Below are positions 37,898-47,700 of a DNA stretch of 64,000 bases, one piece after another; position 1 is the first letter of the stretch, and each line of letters begins with the position of its first letter. Position numbers and translations under genes: made by a program. Origin of the DNA: Caulobacteraceae bacterium PMMR1. Its GTDB lineage: Bacteria; Pseudomonadota; Alphaproteobacteria; Caulobacterales; Caulobacteraceae. The DNA lies in NCBI GenBank assembly GCA_000733915.1, contig JPOM01000001.1, positions 1,178,001-1,242,000 of the forward strand. The letters run 5' to 3'. The notes below the pieces were generated by a model. The model worked only from the letters and a program-made list of their open reading frames with translations, ran no database searches and had not been told where the DNA came from.

Positions 37898-39227
37898 ATG
37901 GTACGCTCCGAGTCCTCCCCGCGCGCGCTCCTGGCGCTGCAGTTGCTGTTCGGGGTGGTGATCGCGGCGGACGTGGTGTTCTACGCCCGTGCGGCCGCCT
38001 CGCCCTGGCTGGCGGCGGGGCTGGCGCTGGCTCTGATCGGCGGCGCTTGGGCGGTCCTGCCCCGGCGGGAGTCGATCGCAGCCGCAGACTGGCGAACCCT
38101 GGGCGTTTGCATCGTCCTGGGGCTTCTGGTCTGCGGGCTGGGCGGTCAGGGCATTTCCTGTTCATCAACGAGGATTGGGCGGTGCGCGACGCCGCCCTTG
38201 CCGACGTGGTGCGGCGGCCTTGGCCCTCGGCAGAGCGCACGGCGCCGCTGGATCGTCGGCGGCGTGCTCTTCGCCTTCGGCGGCTTCGACGTGCTGGGCG
38301 AGGCTCTGCGCGTCTACCTCGTGCGGGCGAGCGGCGAGCCGATCCCGTTTCCCCTGCACATCGAGCACTGGTCGGGCCTGGAGTACTCCAGCCTGATCAC
38401 CGACGTGTTCTGGGCCACCAACCACGGCCTCGCCGCCCGGCCTTCACCGCAGCCTACGTCAGCTGGAGACGGGGCGCGATCGGGGCGGAGGCCCTGGCGG
38501 TGATGCTGGGCGCGATCCTGCTCTGGTCCCCCCTGGCGGCGATGGGCGCTGCGCCCTTCGTCGCGCTCGCGGGCGTAAGGGCGGTTCGCGCAGGCGCGCT
38601 CCGCGTCCGCGCGCTAGCGGGGCCGCCTTAGCCGGCGGGGCCCTGGTTCCGATCCTGCTCTACCTCAGCGTGGCGAGCGGCACGGTGGTGCACGGCTGGA
38701 CGCTCTCCGATCCCAAGTTCCAGCTGTTCGCGCCGCTGTTCTATGCCCTGGAGGTGCTTCCCATCCTGGTGCTCTACCTCCGGCGCGCGCCGGGCGAAGA
38801 CCCGCCGGACCGAGCCGAGGCCGCGCTGATCGTGGGCATGATCCTGCTCTTTCCGCTCTATCGCATAGGCGTCTCCAACGACTTCATGATGCGGGCGTCC
38901 ATCGTGCCCTTAGCGCTTGCAGCGGTCGCGGTCGGCGAGCGGATCGCCCTCAGGGCCGGACGCAGGCCGTGGACCGCCTCCGCCCCGGCGCTCGCCATGC
39001 TGGCGCTGGCCGCCGTGACCCCGAGCCTGGAGATCGCGCGGGCCTTCGCCCACCCGGCGAGGCCGCCTTTGGAGCTCTCGCTGCCCGAGGCCTGGGCCGC
39101 GTCGGACTACGCCAAGGCGGGCATGCAGACCTACCTCGCCCCGGCCGCCGACTTCCGCCGCCTCGCGCCCCTCTACCGCCAGCCCGCGACGCCGGATCGC
39201 CTCGCCTCGCGAGCGCATCTCCCTTAA
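37898..39227 (+). pseudogene. Disrupted multi-pass membrane protein gene
   Basis: Four successive pieces in three frames read as one integral membrane protein. The first starts at ATG 37898 ('LLFGVVIAADVVFYARAAAS'). A frame change near 38143 leads to 'GHFLFINEDWAVRDAALADV'. After about 38225 the first frame resumes at 'WIVGGVLFAFGGFDVLGEAL'. A change near 38435 gives 'AFTAAYVSWRRGAIGAEAL', and one before 38625 leads to the last piece ending at 39227 with four or five helices. Three changes are explained by single-base losses; the second may be a larger deletion. Family unknown; it resembles glycosyltransferase-like polytopic proteins only in general layout. Confidence 0.6.
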
Positions 39228-39256
39228 GCGGCTCTGCTGAAGGGAGCTCGTCGGCC

Positions 39257-40408
39257 ATGCGATTGCCGCGCCTGTCACGCCTGAGCTGGGTCGTGCTGGC
39301 CGCCGTCGCGGTGCTGGTCGCTGCAGCCGTGATCTGGCGTGACGACATCCGCCGCACCTTCCTGGACCCCAAGCAGCCGTTCCAGACCTACCGGCCGCCC
39401 CCGGCTCCCGACTATGCGAGCGCCCGCGCCTGGGCGCTGCTTCCGCCGACGCCGGCCGAGCCCGTCGCTTTCGACTCGCCGCCGGTGGACGTCTTCTTCG
39501 TGCATCCCACGACCTTCGACGGCGGTCGGGACTGGAACGGGCCGCTGGACGACCCCAAAGCGGCGAAGCTGCTGGCCGAGGTCATGCTGCCCAACTACGC
39601 CGGGCCCTTCGCCCGGGTCGGGCGGCTATTCGCCCCGCGCTATCGCCAGGCCAGCCTCTACGCGGAGCTGACCCGGCGCGACGACGCGCGGGAGGCGCGC
39701 CGGTTCGCCTATGGCGACGTGCGGGCCGCGTTCGACGTCTATCTGACCCGCTACAGCCAGGGCCGGGCGTTCATTCTGGCGGGGGTGGAGCAGGGCGGGG
39801 TGCTGGTCGACCGCCTGCTGGACGCGCGCATCGGGCCGGACAAGGGGCTGCGCGCCCGCCTCGTCGCCGCCTACCTGCCCGAGACGGTCGTCCCGGCCGA
39901 CGAGCACGGACCGACCTCGCCGGTCCCGGCCTGTCGCGCCCCGACCCAGACCGGCTGCGTGCTGGCATGGGCGAGAACCTTTGAAGGCGCGCTGCTTCAC
40001 GGCCAGGACCAGCTCGACCACGCTCTGGTCTGGGGTCCAGACGGCGAGCTGACCGCGCTCGGGGATCGCGCTCCGCTCTGTGTGAACCCCCTGACCGGAG
40101 TCGAGGGCGGCCCGCCGGCGGCTGCGCGACTGAACCGCGGGGCCACGAACGCCTCAGGGCTGGAGTGGGGCGCCCGGCCGGCCTTCCTGCCCCGCGAGGT
40201 CTCCACCCGCTGCGAGCGCGGTCTGCTGGTCGTGAGCCGCCCCGCGTCAGCCTCGTTCCGGCCGGGCGGCGGCTGGACCGACCAGTGGAAGGTTCCCGGC
40301 TACAACCTCTTCTACGCCGACGAGGAGGCGGACGCCCAGGCCCGGGTCGCGGCCTGGCTGGCGAAGGGGCGCGCGGCTCAGTCGCCCGCCTTGCGGAAGG
40401 GTGAATAG
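39257..40408 (+). CDS. DUF3089 family protein with altered nucleophile elbow
   Basis: 383 residues. One N-terminal membrane helix ('WVVLAAVAVLVAAAVIW') leads into a DUF3089 alpha/beta-hydrolase-like domain: 'VDVFFVHPTTFDGGRDWNGP', 'RYRQASLYA', 'GRAFILAG', 'GYNLFYADE'. In this family the strand 'FILAGHSQG' normally supplies the nucleophilic Ser; here residues 176-180 read 'GVEQG', with Glu178 in place of Ser and Val177 in place of His. The protein is otherwise full length, so it is likely a catalytically inactive relative. Its last 31 bases overlap the convergent FemAB-like gene. Confidence 0.82.
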   Translation: MRLPRLSRLSWVVLAAVAVLVAAAVIWRDDIRRTFLDPKQPFQTYRPPPAPDYASARAWALLPPTPAEPVAFDSPPVDVFFVHPTTFDGGRDWNGPLDDPKAAKLLAEVMLPNYAGPFARVGRLFAPRYRQASLYAELTRRDDAREARRFAYGDVRAAFDVYLTRYSQGRAFILAGVEQGGVLVDRLLDARIGPDKGLRARLVAAYLPETVVPADEHGPTSPVPACRAPTQTGCVLAWARTFEGALLHGQDQLDHALVWGPDGELTALGDRAPLCVNPLTGVEGGPPAAARLNRGATNASGLEWGARPAFLPREVSTRCERGLLVVSRPASASFRPGGGWTDQWKVPGYNLFYADEEADAQARVAAWLAKGRAAQSPALRKGE

Positions 40409-41538
40409 GCCTCCTCCAGGTAGGACATCTCGCTCTCCACCGCGGTGCGCTCCTCCTGCAGGTAGCGGGCGACGGGCTCGCGCAGCGCCGGGTCGGCGAT
40501 CCAATGCGCCGAATAGACCGGGGAGGGCAGGTAGCCGCGGGCGATCTTGTGCTCGCCCTGGGCGCCCGCCTCGACGCGCTGCAGCCCCAGCCGGATCGCC
40601 TCCTCGATGGCGCGGTAGTAGCAGAGTTCGAAGTGCAGGAAGGGCACGTGCTCCAGCGCGCCCCAGTTGCGCCCGAACAGGGTGTCGCCCCCGATCAGGT
40701 TCAGCGCGCCGGCGATCCAGCGTCCCTCCCGCCGCGCCAGGATCAGCAGCACGCGCTCGGCCATGCGCTCGTGCAGGAGGCTGAAGAAGCGCCGGTTCAG
40801 ATAGGGGCGGCCCCACTTGCGCGACCCCGTGTCCATGTAGAAGGCGTAGAAGGCGTCCCAGTGCGCCTCGGTCAGCTCGTCGCCGCTGAGCGCCACGATC
40901 TCGAGCCCCGCTTGCGCGTCGCGCCGCTCCCGCCGGATCGTCTTGCGCCGGCTGGACGAGAGCGCGCCAAGGAAGTCCTCGAAGCTGCCGTATCCCTTGT
41001 TCTCCCAGTGGTACTGCTGGTCCTGTCGCTGCAGCAGGCCCGCCGCGCCCATCCAGGCCCACTCCGGCTCCCGGGGAAAGTTGACGTGGAACGAGGAGGC
41101 GCCGAGCTCCTCGCAGAGGCGGATTGCGCCGCCAAGGAGGGCCGCGCGGGCCTCGTCCTGGTCGCAGTCCGCCCGCACCAGCAGCCGCGGGCCGGTCGCC
41201 GGCGTGAAGGGCACGGCCGACAGCAGCTTCGGATAGTATCGCCCGCCTGCCCGCATGTAGGCGTTGGCCCAGGCGTGGTCGAAGACGTATTCGCCCTGGC
41301 TGTGGCCCTTCAGATAGAGCGGCATCACCGCGGTCACGCGCCCGGACGCGTCCTCGACCGACAGGTGGCGCGGGCCCCAGCCGGTGCGGGGCGAAGCGCA
41401 TCCGCTTTCTTCGCAGATCTTTAGAAAGTCGAAGCTCGTGAAAGGGTTGTCGGCGTAAGCTGGATTGGCGTTGCAGGCGTCCCAGGCGTCGCGCCCGATG
41501 TCGCCGATCGCCCCATGCACGCGGACGACGGTGCTCAC
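40378..41538 (-). CDS. FemAB-like (DUF482) GNAT-fold acyltransferase
   Basis: 386 residues matching the peptidogalycan/FemAB-like family. Segments include 'NPFTSFDFLKICEESGCAS', 'PLYLKGHSQGEYVFDHAWA', 'SRRKTIRRERRDAQ', 'LNLIGGDTLFGRNWGALEH' and 'LPSPVYSAHWIADP'. The fold is a double GNAT domain; a transfer of aminoacyl or acyl groups to an unknown acceptor is expected. The start is a GTG at 41538 that overlaps the stop of ugpQ (GTGA). It is the third gene of the ridA-ugpQ-FemAB operon. Confidence 0.85.
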   Translation of the reverse strand: MSTVVRVHGAIGDIGRDAWDACNANPAYADNPFTSFDFLKICEESGCASPRTGWGPRHLSVEDASGRVTAVMPLYLKGHSQGEYVFDHAWANAYMRAGGRYYPKLLSAVPFTPATGPRLLVRADCDQDEARAALLGGAIRLCEELGASSFHVNFPREPEWAWMGAAGLLQRQDQQYHWENKGYGSFEDFLGALSSSRRKTIRRERRDAQAGLEIVALSGDELTEAHWDAFYAFYMDTGSRKWGRPYLNRRFFSLLHERMAERVLLILARREGRWIAGALNLIGGDTLFGRNWGALEHVPFLHFELCYYRAIEEAIRLGLQRVEAGAQGEHKIARGYLPSPVYSAHWIADPALREPVARYLQEERTAVESEMSYLEEAYSPFRKAGD

Positions 41539-42290
41539 CGGTGGGGGCGCATCCCTTCGAACATGTAGTTGTCGCAGTGGGCCTGCACCGCCCGCCATTC
41601 CTCGGGCTGTCGCACGGTCCAGGCCAGCACGGGCATGCCCTCGGCGCGATGTTGATCGGCGTTGGCGCTTGGCAAGATGTCGAGGCCGAGCGACAGGAAG
41701 TGCGGCTTGGCGAGCCCGACATGCTCGACCTTCGCCATCGCCTTCTGCTGCTCGGGCGCCAGCCGCGGCTGGTCCTTGAAGGCGTAGCTGTTCAGTCCCC
41801 GCAGGATGTGCGGGTGATGGTCGGCGAACCAGGCGTGGCTGTAAGGGTTGAAGCCGATGATCCCGATCGGGCCGTGATGGTCGATCAAGACTTCGCAGAC
41901 CCGCCGCTCCAGCGGGCCGACGTGGCCGAAGGCGGTCTTGAGCTCGATCAGAACCAGGGTCTTGTGACCGATCACCGCAAGCGCGTCGGCCAGCGTGGGG
42001 ATGGTCTCCTCGGTCCCGGCCAGGCGCAGTTCGGCCAGGGCCGAGGCGGGGCGGCCCGCCACCCGGCCGGCGACGCCGGTCATCCGCTCCAGCGCCAGGT
42101 CGTGGAAGACCACCGCCTCGTCGTCGGACGAGAGCTGAACGTCCAGCTCGATGGCGTAGCCCTCGTGCACGGCGGCCTCGAAGGCCGCGAGCGAGTTCTC
42201 CGGCGGCCCGTCGGGGCTCCAGAGCCCGCGATGCGCGATGGGCGGCCCGAACAGCCGGTCCCACGCCTCGCCGAAGCGCTCCCGGCTCAT
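41535..42290 (-). CDS. ugpQ: Glycerophosphodiester phosphodiesterase
   Basis: 251 residues of GDPD TIM-barrel type. The catalytic His-Arg ('IAHRGLW'), metal ligands in 'PENSLAAFEAAVHEGYAIEL' (Glu, then Glu/Asp) and general-base His in 'AVVFHDLALERMTG' are visible. It hydrolyses glycerophosphodiesters to glycerol 3-phosphate and an alcohol. There is no signal peptide, so it is cytosolic like UgpQ, not periplasmic like GlpQ. Both ends overlap their neighbours by four bases, showing tight translational coupling within the operon. Confidence 0.92.
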   Translation of the reverse strand: MSRERFGEAWDRLFGPPIAHRGLWSPDGPPENSLAAFEAAVHEGYAIELDVQLSSDDEAVVFHDLALERMTGVAGRVAGRPASALAELRLAGTEETIPTLADALAVIGHKTLVLIELKTAFGHVGPLERRVCEVLIDHHGPIGIIGFNPYSHAWFADHHPHILRGLNSYAFKDQPRLAPEQQKAMAKVEHVGLAKPHFLSLGLDILPSANADQHRAEGMPVLAWTVRQPEEWRAVQAHCDNYMFEGMRPHR

Positions 42291-42748
42291 GTCGCCTCGA
42301 TCACGGCGTCGACCTCCACCGCGAAGTTCATCGGCAGGCGATAAACGCCCACCGCCGAGCGCGCATGGCGGCCGAGGTCGGCAAACACCTCGACCATCAG
42401 GTCCGAGCAGCCGTTCACGACCTGCGGGATATCGAAGAAGTCCGGCCCGGCCTGGACGAAGCCGCCGAGCTTCACCACCTGGCGCACGCGGCCAAGATCG
42501 CCCTCGCAGGCCGCCTTCATCTGAGCGAGCAGATTGACGCCGCACAAGCGCGCGGCCCGCTTGGCGGTCTCCAGGTCGACCTCGGTCCCGACCGTGCCCT
42601 TCACGCCGCCGTTCGCGTCCAGAGAGACTTGGCCGGAGATGTGCACGAGGTTGCCGCTCCGAACGAAGGGCACGTAGTTCGCAATCGGGGCGACCGGGGC
42701 GGGAAGGACGATTCCGAGCTCGCTCAGCCGCTGTTCGATATTCGCCAT
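42287..42748 (-). CDS. RidA family protein (enamine/imine deaminase type)
   Basis: 153 residues. 'APIANYVPFVRSGNLVHISG' near the N-terminus, 'GCSDLMVEVFADLGRHARSA' and 'GVYRLPMNFAVEVDAVIEA' at the end are typical of the longer RidA/YjgF subgroup. The expected arginine of the deaminase pocket appears in 'HARSAVGV'. Such trimeric proteins hydrolyse reactive 2-aminoacrylate-like imines, though many subgroup members have unknown roles. It is the first gene of a three-gene operon. Confidence 0.9.
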   Translation of the reverse strand: MANIEQRLSELGIVLPAPVAPIANYVPFVRSGNLVHISGQVSLDANGGVKGTVGTEVDLETAKRAARLCGVNLLAQMKAACEGDLGRVRQVVKLGGFVQAGPDFFDIPQVVNGCSDLMVEVFADLGRHARSAVGVYRLPMNFAVEVDAVIEAT

Positions 42749-42955
42749 GCCGCCTCCGAAATCCGTCTCTCCTCTTAGACGCAAGCGGCGTCGCCGCTCA
42801 ACGGGTCGCGCGCAAGCCACACTTGCCGAGATTTGGCGGGAGGGTCCAAGGCTCAGGTTGCGGCCGCGTGACAGGTTCGACACGCTTGGCTAGACCGAAG
42901 CGGGGGCGGGATTGCGAAGCGGGCCGTCACGGCCCGAGCGGGGAAGCGTCACTTG

Positions 42956-44722
42956 GTGCGACTGCGGACCGTCCTTTTCGCGACCGTCGCCCTGACCGCC
43001 ACGCCCGCGCTCGCCGCGGAGCCGAAAGCCGTGATCCAGGGCGTGGAGGACCGGGCGCTCCGAGAGGAGATCCAGCGCGCGGTCGGCGAGACCAAGTCCG
43101 CTCCCGCCAGCCGCATCGACGCCCGCCGCCGCGCCCGCGAGGCCGCCGACACGGTGGAGCAGGTGCTGCGCTCCGAAGGCTACTACGACTACAGCCTGGA
43201 GCCGGACGTGGGCGAGGGCGAGCGCCCCACGCCGGTCGTCGATGTCACGCTCGGCCGGCGGACGCGCATCGGCGAGGTCAAGATCGAGTGGCTGGACCAC
43301 ACGCCGGACCCGAACACCCTGGCGGCGGTGAACAAGGCGGTGGACCTCAAGCCCGGCCTTCCGGCCCGCGCGGCGGAGGTGATCGCGGCGGAGGGGCGCA
43401 TCGTGGCGGCGCTGCAGCAGCACGGCTACGCTGACGCCCAGTCCGCGCCGCGCGATGTGGTCGTCGACCATGCCGATCTCAGCATGCAGCCGACCTTTCG
43501 CATCTCGGCGGGGGAGCTGGTGCGGCTGGGCGACCTGCGCCTGGCGACCACAGGCCGCACGAACCGCAAGTGGCTGCGCAGCCTCAGGTCCTGGAAGGTC
43601 GGCGAGGTCTACCGTCCCGACCGGGTGGCCGAGCTCGAGCGGCGGCTCCTCGACACTCAGGTCTATGACTCCGTCACCGTCGCGCTCGCGCCGCAGTCCG
43701 GGCCGGACGGCCTGCGGCCCGTGGTGGTGTCGTTGGCGGACCGGGCGCGGCGCTCCTTGGCCCTGACCGCGGGCTATTCGACGGCGGAAGGCCCCGAAAT
43801 CGACGCGACGCTCCAGGTCTTCAACCGTGTCGGCCGGGGCGACACGCTGAGCCTGGAGGCTAAGTACGGCCTGATCGACAGCCGGATCGGGGTGAACCTC
43901 GCGCTCCCCGATTTCGGCAAGCCGAACCTGACGCTGACCACGGGGGCCGATGTCTTCCGCAGCATCACCGACGCCTATACCCAGACGGGGGCGGAGGTCA
44001 CGGCGGAGCTGACCAATCACTACAGCAAGACGAGCTTCTTCACGCGCGGGGTGGCGCTGGTGGCCAGCCGCATCGACGACAAGGAGCTCGGCAAGATCGA
44101 CATCCAGAGCCTGCGCGGCACCCTGGCCGTGGCGATCGACCGCTCCGACAATGCGCTCGACCCGCACAAGGGCTGGAAGCTGGACGCCCGGGTGCAGCCG
44201 ATCGGGGTCGTGGGGGACGAGAGCCTCGTCTACGTCCGAAGCGTGGTGCAGGGCAGCGCCTATCTGCCGTTCGGGCGGACGGGCCGCACGGTGCTGGCGG
44301 GGCGCGCGCGGGTGGGCTCGATTCTTGGCGGCAAGATCCCGCAGGTGCCGGCGGCGGACCGCTTCTTCGCTGGCGGGGGCGGCTCGGTGCGGGGCTATGA
44401 CTTCCAGTCGATCGGGCCGCACTACACCGACCGCACGCCCGTGGGCGGCCTGTCGCTGGTGGAGACCTCGCTCGAGCTTCGCCACACCTTCCAGGGCTTC
44501 CTGAACGGCAACTTCGGCGCAGTCGCCTTCATCGACGGCGGCGTGGTCGGCAAGGAGATCACCCCGAGCTTCGGGCACCCCGCTTTCGGCGTCGGCGTGG
44601 GGGTGCGCTACAGCCTCGGCTTCGCCCCGATCCGGGCGGACATCGCTTTCCCACTGAACCAGCCCAGCGGAACCAACCTGTCGGCCTTTCAGGTCTACGT
44701 CAGCATCGGACAGGCGTTTTGA
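42956..44722 (+). CDS. tamA: Translocation and assembly module outer-membrane protein TamA
   Basis: 588 residues. A signal peptide ends near 'TPALAAEP'. Three POTRA-like repeats follow ('VEQVLRSEGYYDYSLEPDVG', 'IVAALQQHGYADAQSA', 'LERRLLDTQVYDSVTVALAP'), then a 16-strand Omp85 barrel with the 'GGSVRGYDF' lid-lock motif. With TamB it inserts autotransporters and moves phospholipid between membranes. The start is GTG 42956 or TTG 42953; a GGGGAAG sits 6-9 bases upstream. The stop overlaps the tamB TTG (TTGA). Confidence 0.94.
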   Translation: MRLRTVLFATVALTATPALAAEPKAVIQGVEDRALREEIQRAVGETKSAPASRIDARRRAREAADTVEQVLRSEGYYDYSLEPDVGEGERPTPVVDVTLGRRTRIGEVKIEWLDHTPDPNTLAAVNKAVDLKPGLPARAAEVIAAEGRIVAALQQHGYADAQSAPRDVVVDHADLSMQPTFRISAGELVRLGDLRLATTGRTNRKWLRSLRSWKVGEVYRPDRVAELERRLLDTQVYDSVTVALAPQSGPDGLRPVVVSLADRARRSLALTAGYSTAEGPEIDATLQVFNRVGRGDTLSLEAKYGLIDSRIGVNLALPDFGKPNLTLTTGADVFRSITDAYTQTGAEVTAELTNHYSKTSFFTRGVALVASRIDDKELGKIDIQSLRGTLAVAIDRSDNALDPHKGWKLDARVQPIGVVGDESLVYVRSVVQGSAYLPFGRTGRTVLAGRARVGSILGGKIPQVPAADRFFAGGGGSVRGYDFQSIGPHYTDRTPVGGLSLVETSLELRHTFQGFLNGNFGAVAFIDGGVVGKEITPSFGHPAFGVGVGVRYSLGFAPIRADIAFPLNQPSGTNLSAFQVYVSIGQAF

Positions 44723-47700
44723 CCGCGAACGTCGACATTCCCGAGGCTCAGGAGGCAAGGCCGCCGCGCCCCGGCGCGCGACCGCCGAGCGCCCACCGCA
44801 GGACCCTTTGGACCGCGCTCGCCATCGCCGCTGCGGTCGTGGCGGCGGCCCTGGTCGGCGCGCGCGTCGCGGTAAACACCGACCCCGGGCGCGCCTGGCT
44901 GGTGCGGACCCTCACCGGGCTTCGGATCGGTCCGGCGGGCCGGCTGCAGGTTCAGGGGCTGCACGGCGACATCCTGGGCGACTTCCGCCTCGACCGCCTG
45001 GCGATCGTGGACGCCAAGGGGCCGTGGCTGGAGGCCCGCGATGCGGTCGTGCGCTGGAACGCCGGCGAACTCCTCGCGCGCCGCGTGCATGTGAAGAGCC
45101 TGCTGGCCCGCCGGCTCACCATTCTTCGCCGCCCGGTCATGGAGCAGGAACCGGCGCGTCCGCCGCAGAAGCTGCCCGTCTCCCTGGTGCTGGACGACGT
45201 GCGCCTGGGCCTGGAGACCCTGCCGGCCTTCAGTGTGCGCCACGGCCTCTGGGACGTGGCCGGCGCGCTCGACCTGGAGCGGAGCGGCGACGTGCTCGGC
45301 CGGCTGGAGGCGCAGAGCCGCGAGCGCGCCGGCGACGGCGTGGAGGCACGCTTCCAGGTCGGCGCGCGCCAGAAGCTGCTCGTCAAGGTCGACGCCGTCG
45401 AGGCGGAGGGCGGCGCGCTGGCCGGCGCGCTGGGGCTGCAGGCGGATCGGCGCTTCTACGTGCATGTCCTCGCCGAGGGCGCGACCCAGGCCGGCCGCAT
45501 GACCGCGACCACCGCCCTTGCCGAGATCACGCCCCTCCGCGCCGAGGCGACCTGGGGCAAGGCCGGCACGCGGGTGCAGGCGCACGCCCTGCTCGGCCTC
45601 TCGCACTGGACGCACTTCCTGGCTGAGCGCGTCGGAGAAGCGGGCGATCTCGACCTCACCGCCCGCCGTCAGTCCGGCGATCTCTACGACATCGAGGGGA
45701 CCTTCACGGGCCCGAAGGGGCGGCTCCACGCGACCGGGCCCGTCGATTGGAAGACGCGCGCCGCCAAAGGCCTGGACGTCCAGCTGGCGGTGAGCGACCT
45801 GCACGCCTGGGTTCCCTTCCCCCGGATCGGGCCCGCCCGGGCGCAAGGCAGGCTGGACGGCGACCTCGGCCATTTCCGCTACGCGGGGCGGCTGGACGGC
45901 GAGCGGCTCGACCAGAACGACTTCACCCTCGCCCGCATGGGCGGGCCGGCGGTCTTCACCCACACGCCGGGCGAGTGGCGGCTGCAGGCGGACCTGCAAG
46001 GGCAAGGCGGCGGCGGCAGAGGCGTGGTCGCCTCGCTGTTGGGCCCGAGCCCCCACGTGAAGCTCGACGGCAGCCGCATCAAGGACGGCCGCTTCGTCTT
46101 CCGCGTCCTCGACGTCCAGGGCCGCGGCGTGAAGGTGCTGGCCGAGGGCGGGCAGGCGCTGTTCGGGGGCGCGCTGGGCTTCAAGGGCTCCGCCGTGATC
46201 ACCGACCCAGCCGTCGCCCACAAGGGTGCGCACGGAACCCTGACGGGGAGCTGGCGCGCGTCGGAGCCCAAAGGCGGGCACGTCTGGTCCTTCGACTTCG
46301 ACGCGCGGGGCGAGCGCTTCGCGAGCGGCTACGCGGAGGCTGACCGCCTGGTGGGCAGCCGGCCGCGGCTGACCGCCAAGGCGTCCTGGGGGTCGGAGCA
46401 GGGGCTGGTCATCGACAGCGCGAACCTCGCCGGGGCGGCCCTGCAGGGCACGGCCAAGGGGCGGATCGATCCCAACGGCGGCCTCGGCGTCGACCTGACC
46501 TATGAGGCCAAGGGGCCGTTCGGCCTCGGCCCCGTGGAGATCGCCGGCCAGGTGAAGGGCGCGGGCCGACTGACGGGCCGGCTGTCGGAGCCCCGGGTCG
46601 ACCTGCAGTCCGACCTCGCGTCCCTCGACGCGGGCAGGCTGGTGATCGCCCCCGCCCACGTCAGCCTGTCGTTCCTGCACGGCCCTCAGCAGACCGACGG
46701 CCTGATCGCCGTGAACGGCCCCAGTCTCTACGGCCCCGCCAGCGCCAAGGCCGCTTTCCGCCTGCTGGAGAGCGGCATCGACCTGACCGGCATCGTCGCC
46801 GACGCCGGCGGGCTGAAGGCGACCGGCGCTGTGTCGCTTCGGGGCGGCGCGCCGTCGAGCGCGGACCTGGATATCGCGCTGGGCCCAGGGGCGTTTCTCG
46901 ACGCGGGACGGCTCGCCGGGACGGTGAAGCTGACCGACGCCCGGGGGAGCGCGACCGCCGCCGTCGCCCTCACCGGACAGGACATCGCTTCGCCGCTGAT
47001 CCCGGTCGCGCTGCGGAGCCTGAAGCTGACCGCCAACGGCCCGCTCAGCCGGCTGCCCTACCAGCTGCAGGCCTCCAGCGACTCCCCCGTCGCCTGGAAG
47101 TGGCGCGGGTCGGGCGTCACCTTTGAGGACAAGGGCGAGCGGAAGATTACGCTCGAAGGCCAGGGCGTGATCCGTCGCGCCGCCGTGCAGACGCTTCAGC
47201 CCGCCGTGCTCCGGCTCGGGCGCGACCGCACCTTGAGCCTCAAGGTCTCGGTGGGCCGCGGCGGCCGGGCGGAGCTGGAGGGCCGGCTGGCTCCGGACGG
47301 CATGGAGGCCCGTGCGACGGTGAGCGACGTCGCCCTGACCGGCTTCCAGCCCGACTACGTGGGCCAGGTCAGCGGCTCGGCGACCTTGAAAGGGCGGGGG
47401 GCGCACCTGTCGGGCGAGCTGACCGCCGCCCTGGAAGGGGCCCGCAGCCGCGACGCGCCCGCCGACCTCGCCTTGGCCGCGCAGGTCAGGTCGACGCTCG
47501 TGGACACGCGGCTGCACCTGGACGCCGCCGCGACCAACGTGCAGGGCCTGAAGAGCAGCCTCACCCTCGACCTGCCCACCGAGGCCACGGCCGCGCCCTT
47601 CCGCATCGCGCTCGTCCGCACCAAGCCGCTCGAGGGCGCCTTCTCGGCCGATGGCGAGATCCGGCCGCTGTGGGACCTCATCGCAGGGGGGCAGCGCAGC

